Shown piece after piece: positions 7,807 through 12,656 of a stretch of DNA of 12,656 bases. The notes beneath the pieces are model-generated. The model was given only the letters and a program-made list of their open reading frames with translations. It did not search any database and was not told where the DNA came from. The position numbers were made by a program, and so were the translations under genes. Every line of letters starts with the position of its first letter. Position 1 is the first letter of the stretch. The DNA lies in NCBI GenBank assembly GCA_003488145.1, contig DNMQ01000388.1, positions 1 to 12,656 on the forward strand. The letters run 5' to 3'. Origin of the DNA: Pseudomonas sp. (GTDB lineage: Bacteria; Pseudomonadota; Gammaproteobacteria; Pseudomonadales; Pseudomonadaceae).

Positions 7807-8726
7807 CAGACGGCGTCCTGACGCAGGGCGGCGCCGACGGCGCCAATGCAGAACGCCTGCTGCGCTTCGGACATCTCGGCACCCGGCTGGCCGGGGAAGA
7901 GCTCGCGCAGGTCGAGGCGTTGCAGGTTCACCGCCAGGCCACTGGCCAGCCCCTGATAGGCGCGCTCGCCATCCTGCTTCATAGGCAGCAACATCAAGCG
8001 ATTGATATAGCCCTTGCCGAGTTGGCTCTCGAAGTAGTCAAGCGAGCGCTGGATCTCCAGTGTCGTACTGCTCAAATCCTGGGCGGCACGGGCCAGCCCC
8101 TGCTCGATACGCCGCGCCATGTAAAGGTCGGCGCCGTTCTGGATGCAGATCAGGCCTTCGCTGGTGCGCAGGCGCAGCAGTGCGAGATTCATGCCTTCGG
8201 CGCCAGCGAGCGAGCCCAGGTTGCGAAACGCCATCTCGGTTATGTCGATGCTCGCCATGTGCAGACCGGCCTGACGGACGAGCTGGGAGTAATGCTGCAT
8301 CCGGGTTTTCTCGAGAACGGCGCAATAGACCATACGCGTGCGTCCGCGATAAGCGTCCTCGGGCAGCGCGAAGCAGTCGATCACCACATCGTCCAGCGGC
8401 TGGCTGATCATGTCCTTGATGCGCCAGCGCATGGCGTCACGCAGCTCTTGCGATGGCACCTCAGGCGCTTCGAGAAGGAACATCTGGTATTCGGAAGGAT
8501 GCAGCAGCACGTTCGTCGGCAAGCCCTGCAAGGCACGTTCGCTCACGGCCTTCTCCAGCAGAGCGGCCTGCGCGTCGACGCTGCCTTCCAGGTGTTCGCA
8601 GTACGGCAGCAGCGGCCGCGCACCGGGCACCCGAACGACGTGCGCCAACGCGATACCTTGCGGACCAGCCTCAATGCCAAGCATGCCGGCTGGTTTTGAT
8701 TTCTTGGTTTTGGAAAACAGACCCAC
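7806..8726 (-). CDS. mshI: MshI, PilM-like actin-fold MSHA biogenesis protein
   Basis: A 306-aa cytoplasmic protein of the PilM/MshI actin-like ATPase group. The first motif (GIEAGPQGIALAHV, about 17-30) is the phosphate-1 loop region. SEYQMFLLEAPEVP (78-91), the helix DAMRWRIKDMI (97-107), SIDITEMAFRNL (159-170) and EIQRSLDYFES (224-234) are characteristic of PilM-like proteins. The first gene of the visible operon, it would recruit MshI2 to the inner face of the membrane. The best start is GTG 8726 (MGLFSKTKKSK), with AGGGAG 6 nt upstream. TTG 8729 and TTG 8759 are in-frame alternatives that would add 1 or 11 residues. No mshH lies upstream. The gene is preceded by a 329-bp leader and then dinB on the same strand. 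Confidence 0.87.
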   Translation of the reverse strand: MGLFSKTKKSKPAGMLGIEAGPQGIALAHVVRVPGARPLLPYCEHLEGSVDAQAALLEKAVSERALQGLPTNVLLHPSEYQMFLLEAPEVPSQELRDAMRWRIKDMISQPLDDVVIDCFALPEDAYRGRTRMVYCAVLEKTRMQHYSQLVRQAGLHMASIDITEMAFRNLGSLAGAEGMNLALLRLRTSEGLICIQNGADLYMARRIEQGLARAAQDLSSTTLEIQRSLDYFESQLGKGYINRLMLLPMKQDGERAYQGLASGLAVNLQRLDLRELFPGQPGAEMSEAQQAFCIGAVGAALRQDAV

Positions 8727-8732
8727 CAATGG

Positions 8733-8738
8733 CTCCCT
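8733..8738 (-). promoter_or_regulatory. Ribosome-binding site of mshI
   Basis: The minus strand reads AGGGAG, 6 nt before GTG 8726 and 3 nt before TTG 8729. The spacing favours the GTG as the start of mshI. Confidence 0.55.
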
Positions 8739-8828
8739 CGCCAAGACGTCGGTGCTCAACTGCCAAAAAGCAGAGAATCGATACTGAGGGCGTCAATAGA
8801 TAGCATATTGCCATCCTGCGTGACTCTA

Positions 8829-8859
8829 ACAATATCCGATGGGTGCGTCCAAATATTGT
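8829..8859. promoter_or_regulatory. Candidate operator: spaced inverted repeat ACAATAT-N17-ATATTGT
   Basis: ACAATAT at 8829-8835 and ATATTGT at 8853-8859 form a perfect 7-bp inverted repeat about 24 bp centre to centre. A further ATATTG lies at 8805-8810, giving three half-sites at about 25-bp and 23-bp spacing, close to two helical turns. This fits binding by a dimeric regulator or nucleoid protein upstream of mshI. AT-rich repeats can arise by chance and no regulator is identified, so the call is tentative. Confidence 0.3.
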
Positions 8860-8886
8860 CGTGAATCAATCGTGTAACAGAAAACC

Positions 8887-8900
8887 GTCAATCCAAGGAC
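8887..8900. promoter_or_regulatory. Possible FleQ-type binding site
   Basis: GTCAATCCAAGGAC matches 10 of 14 positions of the FleQ box as I recall it from P. aeruginosa (GTCaNTAAAtTGAC), with both outer half-sites largely kept. A second partial match starts at 8792 (GTCAATAGAT), and GTCAA recurs at 8901. FleQ controls adhesion and exopolysaccharide genes in response to c-di-GMP in Pseudomonas. That makes it a plausible regulator here, but the match is weak. Confidence 0.2.
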
Positions 8901-9055
8901 GTCAAAGATCGCGCGCATTCTGGTTTAATTAATTAGCTCGCGCTATATCGGCTTAAGCCCTTTCGTCGCACGAGGGCATCACAAACTACGCACCTGACGA
9001 ACGGTAGTCAGCGGAATGAGCACGCAATGTATGCAGGAAAAGGAAACTGGCGCTC

Positions 9056-10120
9056 TTAGAACAGAGTGAGCTGCTCGAAACCACCGCGCAGATCGACCAA
9101 CCGCACGCCGACGCCAATCAACCGAACCGGCCGGGCACCGCGGGAGAAGGCGATGGCGAGCAGATCGGCGTAGTCGTCGATTTCGAGTCCGGCACCAGCC
9201 TGCTCCATTGTGGTCTGGGTGAAGTCATGGAATTTGAGCTTTACGAAGGGTTTGCCGGGTCGATAGCCGTTGTCGAGGCGCGCCATGCGGGTAGCCAACT
9301 GCTGCAGCAGCTCCGGGAGACGCTGCAGGCACGCCGCCAGGTCCGGCAGATCCTTGTCGTAGGTCTGCTCGACGCTCACCGACTGGCGCCGACTCTCCAC
9401 CTGCACCGACCGCTCATCGATGCCGCGCGCCAGCCCCCAGAGCCGTTCGCCGAACGCGCCGAACTCGCGGACCAGGTCCAATCTGTGCCACTCGCGCAAG
9501 TCGCTACAGGTGCGGATGCCGAGCCGGCCGAGCTTCTCAGCGGTGACGCGACCCACACCATGCAGCCGCTTGACCTCCAGCGCCTGTACGAAATCGTCGA
9601 CTTGTGTCGGGGTAATGACGAATAGGCCGTCGGGCTTATTCCATTCGCTGGCAATCTTGGCGAGAAACTTGTTCGGAGCAACACCCGCCGACACCGTGAT
9701 GCGCAGCTGCTGCCAGACCCGACGCCTGATGTCCTCGGCAATACGCGTGGCGCTACCGGAAAAATGCTCGCAGGCAGTAACGTCCAGATAAGCCTCGTCC
9801 AGCGACAGCGGCTCGATCTGCTCGGTGTAGGTGCGAAAGATGTTATGGATCTCACGCGAAGCCTCCCGGTAGGCATCCATGCGGGGCCGCAGGATCAGCA
9901 GATCAGGACACAACTTCAGAGCATGCCCGGACGCCATGGCCGAGCGAACACCATATGCACGCGCCTCGTAGTTGCACGTGGCAATGACCCCGCGCCGATC
10001 CGCAGCGCCGCCAACTGCGATCGGCCGCCGAGCCAGACTGGGGTCGTCGCGCATCTCGATCGCGGCGTAAAAGCAGTCGCAATCAATATGGATGATCTTG
10101 CGAAGGGTGGACTGACTCAC
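9056..10120 (-). CDS. dinB: DinB, DNA polymerase IV (Y-family)
   Basis: Error-prone translesion polymerase of 354 aa, full length for the family. The palm motif IIHIDCDCFYAAIEMRDDP carries metal ligand Asp13. Tyr18 sits at the steric-gate position (Phe in E. coli DinB). SLDEAYLDVT (106-115) supplies catalytic Asp108 and Glu109. SAGVAPNKFLAKIASEWNKP (144-163) and the helix-hairpin-helix segment KRLHGVGRVTAEKLG (184-198) follow. The little-finger domain occupies about 245-340. The protein ends in QLTLF (350-354), a beta-sliding-clamp binding motif. The start is GTG 10120, because a later start would remove the catalytic Asp. No good Shine-Dalgarno precedes it. It is transcribed toward the MSHA operon but separated from it by 329 bp. 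The upstream 97 bp are shared with the divergent small secreted-protein gene, and no good LexA box (CTG-N10-CAG) was found there. Confidence 0.97.
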   Translation of the reverse strand: MSQSTLRKIIHIDCDCFYAAIEMRDDPSLARRPIAVGGAADRRGVIATCNYEARAYGVRSAMASGHALKLCPDLLILRPRMDAYREASREIHNIFRTYTEQIEPLSLDEAYLDVTACEHFSGSATRIAEDIRRRVWQQLRITVSAGVAPNKFLAKIASEWNKPDGLFVITPTQVDDFVQALEVKRLHGVGRVTAEKLGRLGIRTCSDLREWHRLDLVREFGAFGERLWGLARGIDERSVQVESRRQSVSVEQTYDKDLPDLAACLQRLPELLQQLATRMARLDNGYRPGKPFVKLKFHDFTQTTMEQAGAGLEIDDYADLLAIAFSRGARPVRLIGVGVRLVDLRGGFEQLTLF

Positions 10121-10217
10121 GGAAACGGGGCACCGGGCAGGAATGAACGAATCTTCAGCGCAACAGGTCGGTTATTAAGATGGTAAGTGCTTTCTCACTC
10201 GATAGCCGGAGGTTCAG

Positions 10218-10472
10218 ATGAAAATCTTGTACGCAGGCATCATCGCACTGGGCAGCTTGTTTTCAGCGGCTGCGATGGCCGACCAGGACATGATGAACAC
10301 TCAGCCGCAAGGCACCAATATTCAGCAGGAAAAGGAAGGCGAAGCCCAGGTTCGCGAAAACGAAGATGGCGGCGCCGACCCGAAGATGAAAGAGGAAATC
10401 CAGGAAGATTGGCGCGAGGATGCCGAGAAGCGCCGCGAGAGCGACGTCATGAAGCCCGAGCAGCGCGGCTGA
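10218..10472 (+). CDS. Small secreted acidic protein of unknown function
   Basis: I do not recognise a named family. The 84-aa product begins with a signal peptide (MKILYAGIIALGSLFSAAAMA, cleavage predicted after Ala21), leaving about 63 residues in the periplasm or outside. The mature part has no cysteine, little hydrophobic content and a high charge: 19 Asp/Glu and 10 Lys/Arg, with many Gln, Asn and Met. It is likely disordered or a single amphipathic helix (DPKMKEEIQEDWREDAEKRR). ATG 10218 is supported by CCGGAGG 5-6 nt upstream. It is divergent from dinB and convergent with the thioesterase gene, only 13 bp from its end, so it is probably transcribed alone. It is the only plus-strand gene in the window. 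Roles in stress tolerance or metal binding are possible but nothing in the sequence shows them. Confidence 0.8.
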   Translation: MKILYAGIIALGSLFSAAAMADQDMMNTQPQGTNIQQEKEGEAQVRENEDGGADPKMKEEIQEDWREDAEKRRESDVMKPEQRG

Positions 10473-10485
10473 GCAATCAGCCTCG

Positions 10486-10935
10486 TTAAAGCTCCAGCGG
10501 GTACGGCTGCACCAGCGCTTTGCCGTAGCCGTCGATGAACTCAGGCGGCATGCGCTTGGGTTTCCCGCTGGAGAGTTCGATACAGACGAAAGTGGTCTGC
10601 GCACGCAGTAGCGTCGCACCGTCCCCCGGCCGGATCAGCTGGAAATTACGCTTCATCTTCAAACGCTGATCGGATTCGGAAATCCAGGTTCCCAACTGCA
10701 GCAGATCGCCTTCGTAGGCCGCGGCCAGATAATCGATCTCGTGCCGCAGCACTGCCATCGCCCGGTCGAGGCGGCGGTAGTCGTCGATGCCCAATCCCAG
10801 ACTCTGCGAATGCTGCCAGGCACACCGCTCCAGCCAGGTTACATAGACCGCATTGTTGGCATGGCCCAGCTCGTCGATATGCTCGGACTGCACCTGCAGG
10901 TCGATGGTAAACGCGTCCGCCTGATCCCAGCTCAT
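10486..10935 (-). CDS. Acyl-CoA thioesterase, 4HBT/YbgC-like hotdog-fold
   Basis: A 149-aa hotdog-fold thioesterase predicted to hydrolyse acyl-CoA or related thioesters in the cytoplasm. The family's active-site pattern DxxGHxNNxxY is visible as HIDELGHANNAVY, with Asp21 as the likely catalytic residue, followed by WLE as in YbgC/4HBT proteins. The later part, HEIDYLAAAYEGDLLQLGTW, is the conserved central strand region. Its substrate cannot be told from the sequence. YbgC itself sits with tol-pal genes, which are not here, so it should be treated as a paralogue. ATG 10935 is preferred, with GAGG 10 nt upstream. An in-frame TTG at 10944 would place the GAGG too close. It is convergent with the small secreted-protein gene, and no terminator lies in the 13 bp between them. 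Confidence 0.88.
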   Translation of the reverse strand: MSWDQADAFTIDLQVQSEHIDELGHANNAVYVTWLERCAWQHSQSLGLGIDDYRRLDRAMAVLRHEIDYLAAAYEGDLLQLGTWISESDQRLKMKRNFQLIRPGDGATLLRAQTTFVCIELSSGKPKRMPPEFIDGYGKALVQPYPLEL

Positions 10936-11065
10936 TCGTTGCAAGCCTCGTTGGCCGTTTGCGATGACCTATGAAACCGCAGCCGCCGCGACGAGTCACG
11001 CCTGTTGCTGCGAGCAATGACAAGACATTCAGCGCAGTGCGACTCAACCGACTTTTCGACCACGC

Positions 11066-11099
11066 AAAACAAAAAGGGCCATCTCATGAAAGATGACCC
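11066..11099 (-). terminator. Rho-independent terminator of the tRNA array
   Basis: On the minus strand GGGTCATCT pairs with AGATGGCCC across a 6-nt loop, a 9-bp stem with one G-U pair. TTTTTGTTTT follows. This is a textbook intrinsic terminator 27 nt beyond the last tRNA-Glu, and it shields the downstream thioesterase gene. A second small hairpin (GCCC-GTTTT-GGGC, 11106-11118) precedes it. Confidence 0.93.
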
Positions 11100-11126
11100 C
11101 TTGAAGCCCAAAACGGGCAATAAAAA

Positions 11127-11202
11127 TGGCGTCCCCTAGGGGACTCGAACCCCTGTTACCGCCGTGAAAGGGCGGTGTCCTAGGCCACTAGACGAAGGGG
11201 AC
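11127..11202 (-). tRNA. tRNA-Glu (anticodon UUC), distal copy
   Basis: A 76-nt gene running GTCCCCTTCG to ...GGGGACGCCA with encoded CCA. The acceptor stem GTCCCCT pairs with AGGGGAC, the anticodon loop is CTTTCAC (UUC anticodon), and the T arm contains GGTTCGAGTCC. It is the last gene of the array and identical to the copy at 11369-11444. Confidence 0.98.
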
Positions 11203-11247
11203 GAAACCTTCGCAAACCTGCCGAACAATCAATCGACAAGCCGTGAT

Positions 11248-11323
<76 letters not shown>

Positions 11324-11368
11324 GGATTTATCGTCTCTCGACGCGCGATATCGAACATCGCTTAATAA

Positions 11369-11444
11369 TGGCGTCCCCTAGGGGACTCGAACCCCTGTTA
11401 CCGCCGTGAAAGGGCGGTGTCCTAGGCCACTAGACGAAGGGGAC
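11369..11444 (-). tRNA. tRNA-Glu (anticodon UUC), proximal copy
   Basis: It matches the other tRNA-Glu copy base for base over all 76 positions, including the encoded CCA. A 73-nt spacer separates it from the promoter-proximal tRNA-Ala, and 45 nt from the next tRNA-Ala. Confidence 0.98.
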
Positions 11445-11517
11445 GCAAACCCTTCAAGCGCAACCTGTATCGCTTATGCGGCAAATACAAGCTGGTGGCA
11501 ATTCTGCTCTTCGAGAT

Positions 11518-11593
<76 letters not shown>

Positions 11594-11611
11594 ATCTCGA
11601 GGACGGGGCGC

Positions 11612-11640
11612 ATATTAGGGGCGCCCCCAAGTAGTGTCAA
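11612..11640 (-). promoter_or_regulatory. Sigma70 promoter of the tRNA-Ala/Glu array
   Basis: On the minus strand a perfect -35 TTGACA (11640-11635) is followed by a 17-nt spacer and the -10 TAATAT (11617-11612). The bases after the -10 box (GCGCCCCG) form a GC-rich discriminator, as in stable-RNA promoters under stringent control. The spacer contains a 10-bp palindrome, GGGGCGCCCC. No other promoter in the window is as good. Confidence 0.88.
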
Positions 11641-11720
11641 CAACAATTTCCAACGGGCCGAAGTTTTTTTGGCATTAGGAACAACTACTTACCACCGACG
11701 AATGGTAACGCCACCACCTC

Positions 11721-11749
11721 GGGGCGATGCTGGTCACAAGCACCGCCCC
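11721..11749 (-). terminator. Strong hairpin downstream of gltX, terminator-like without a U-tract
   Basis: The minus strand forms an 11-bp stem, GGGGCGGTGCT with AGCATCGCCCC, containing one G-U pair and a 7-nt loop. It lies 10 nt after the gltX stop. The following bases are GAGGTGG, not a T-run, so it may be an mRNA 3'-end stabiliser or an upstream boundary for Rho-dependent ending and not a classic terminator. Confidence 0.5.
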
Positions 11750-11759
11750 TGCCCCGCAC

Positions 11760-12656
11760 TCAGACAATCGACGCCGCGAGCTTCTCCCACTCCTTGGCTT
11801 CCTTCTTCGACGCGCCACCGAGCAACTCGAGTGCGTTGCGCAGGCGGAAGCGCGTCAGATCCGGGCCGAGAACCTCCATCGCGTCGAGTACCGATACCGA
11901 ACTGGCCTGCCCGGTGATGGCGGCGAACATCAGCGGCATCACATCGCGCAGCTTGAAGCCTAGATGTTCCGCCACCTGGGTAATGCACGCGGTGATGCGC
12001 TCCTTTTCCCACTGGCGCAGTGCTTCCAGCTTCCACAGAATCAGCTGCATGACCTGGCGCACCTGCGTCGCATCGAGCTTCTTGTGCACGAACAATGCGG
12101 GGTCGAGCGGCAATGCACCGGAGAAGAAGAAGCCTGCCAATGGCGCAATCTGGCTGAAGGTTTCCACGCGCTGCTGCACGTGCGGCGCGATCTGCATCAT
12201 GTACTGCGGATTGAATGCCCACTTCTGCACTTCGGCGGCGAACTGCTCGACCGGCAGTTCGCGCAACCACTGGCCGTTCAGCCAGGAAAGCTTCTCCAGA
12301 TCGAAGATCGGTCCGCCGAGCGATACGCGATTGATATCGAAGTGCTCGATCATCTCGTTCAGCGTGAATTTCTCACGCTCGTCAGGCATCGACCAACCCA
12401 TGCGCCCGAGATAGTTGAGCATCGCCTGCGGCAGAAAACCCATGCGCTCGTAGAAGGTCACCGAGGTCGGATTCTTGCGCTTGGAGAGCTTGCTCTTGTC
12501 GGGATTGCGCAGCAGCGGCATGTAGCACAGCTGCGGCTGCTCCCAGCCGAAATACTCGTACAGCTTGATCAGCTTGGGCGCCGACGGCAGCCACTCCTCG
12601 CCACGCAGCACATGAGTGATGCCCATCAGGTGGTCATCGACCACGTTGGCGAGGAA
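11760..12656 (-). CDS. gltX: GltX, glutamyl-tRNA synthetase, partial (C-terminal 298 codons)
   Basis: Class I aminoacyl-tRNA synthetase that charges tRNA-Glu with glutamate. The frame is open to the right window edge and the visible 298 residues cover roughly the C-terminal 60% of a typical enzyme of about 490 aa. The fragment includes [38 protein letters not shown] and the ATP-binding KMSKS-type motif as KLSKR (12491-12477), followed by [14 protein letters not shown]. The anticodon-binding all-helical domain completes it. The HIGH motif and most of the Rossmann fold lie outside the window. The KLSKRKN form and the length fit the discriminating bacterial GluRS and not the truncated YadB/GluQ-RS paralogue, which lacks this C-terminal domain. 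Its substrate tRNA-Glu is encoded immediately downstream on the same strand, after a hairpin and a separate promoter. Confidence 0.97.
   Translation of the reverse strand, partial: FLANVVDDHLMGITHVLRGEEWLPSAPKLIKLYEYFGWEQPQLCYMPLLRNPDKSKLSKRKNPTSVTFYERMGFLPQAMLNYLGRMGWSMPDEREKFTLNEMIEHFDINRVSLGGPIFDLEKLSWLNGQWLRELPVEQFAAEVQKWAFNPQYMMQIAPHVQQRVETFSQIAPLAGFFFSGALPLDPALFVHKKLDATQVRQVMQLILWKLEALRQWEKERITACITQVAEHLGFKLRDVMPLMFAAITGQASSVSVLDAMEVLGPDLTRFRLRNALELLGGASKKEAKEWEKLAASIV

Larger units (their letters stand above)
8727..9055. other. 329-bp intergenic leader between dinB and mshI
   Basis: No convincing gene is present. The stretch is clearly more AT-rich than its surroundings and contains a palindromic TTAATTAA at 8925-8932. 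It lies upstream of the whole MSHA operon, so it must hold either the operon promoter or the read-through path from dinB. An imperfect hairpin at 8957-8977 (GCCC + TCGT stem parts, no T-run) lies 79 nt after dinB and is not a convincing terminator. TTGACG, a possible -35 element, occurs three times on the minus strand (8891-8886, 8905-8900, 8796-8791). None has a good -10 box at the right distance, so no promoter is called. Confidence 0.6.
11594..11759. other. Intergenic region between gltX and the tRNA array
   Basis: These 166 bp contain the gltX 3' hairpin (11721-11749), the tRNA promoter (11612-11640) and an A-rich upstream stretch (an A7 run on the minus strand near 11665-11671). That stretch could act as an UP-like element, although it lies 25-31 bp upstream of the -35 box. 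No gene is visible. Confidence 0.5.

Noticed and set aside
8786..8905. Sigma70 promoter for mshI based on TTGACG at 8891-8886, 8905-8900 or 8796-8791
   Set aside because: Each -35-like box lacks a recognisable -10 hexamer at 16-18 nt, so a promoter call would be arbitrary.
8925..8932. TTAATTAA palindrome as a dedicated operator or attachment site
   Set aside because: It is short, single-copy and within an AT-rich patch. No duplicated flank or integrase gene is nearby.
8957..8977. Imperfect hairpin downstream of dinB as an intrinsic terminator
   Set aside because: The stem is interrupted by a two-base bulge and no T-run follows in either direction.

Overview
The window is GC-rich gammaproteobacterial chromosome. 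It most resembles Pseudomonas in the broad sense (P. stutzeri/P. mendocina-type lineages). The reasons are the GluRS and DNA polymerase IV sequences, the tRNA-Ala(GGC)/tRNA-Glu(UUC) pair beside gltX, and an MSHA-type pilus locus. Species assignment is inference. Almost every gene lies on the minus strand.

Region 1 (1-8726, minus strand) is the biogenesis half of a mannose-sensitive haemagglutinin (MSHA) type IV pilus operon, transcribed right to left: mshI, a PilN-like mshI2, mshJ, mshK, mshL, mshM, mshN, mshE and the N-terminal part of mshG, which runs off the left edge. The set parallels PilM-N-O-P-Q of other type IV pili: an inner-membrane alignment complex (MshI/I2/J/K), an outer-membrane lipoprotein secretin (MshL), an ExeA-like AAA ATPase (MshM), a TPR protein (MshN), an assembly ATPase with two c-di-GMP-binding MshEN motifs (MshE) and the inner-membrane platform (MshG). 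Most junctions from mshI to mshE overlap by a few bases (TGATG, ATGA), which points to one translationally coupled transcript. The pilin genes would lie beyond the left edge. The mshH gene that heads the Vibrio operon is absent here. A 329-bp AT-richer leader (8727-9055) takes its place and carries candidate regulatory repeats.

Region 2 (9056-10944) holds dinB (DNA polymerase IV, minus, with a C-terminal clamp-binding motif), a divergent small gene for a secreted acidic protein of unknown function (plus), and a convergent hotdog-fold acyl-CoA thioesterase (minus).

Region 3 (11066-12656) is a translation block on the minus strand. It contains the 3' part of gltX, a strong hairpin, a near-consensus sigma70 promoter with a GC-rich discriminator, a doubled tRNA-Ala/tRNA-Glu array, and a clear intrinsic terminator.

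I found no mobile element, CRISPR array, phage gene or clearly novel multi-gene system. The points most worth a second look are the mshI leader, the small acidic secreted protein, and the c-di-GMP-responsive MshE without an adjacent mshH.
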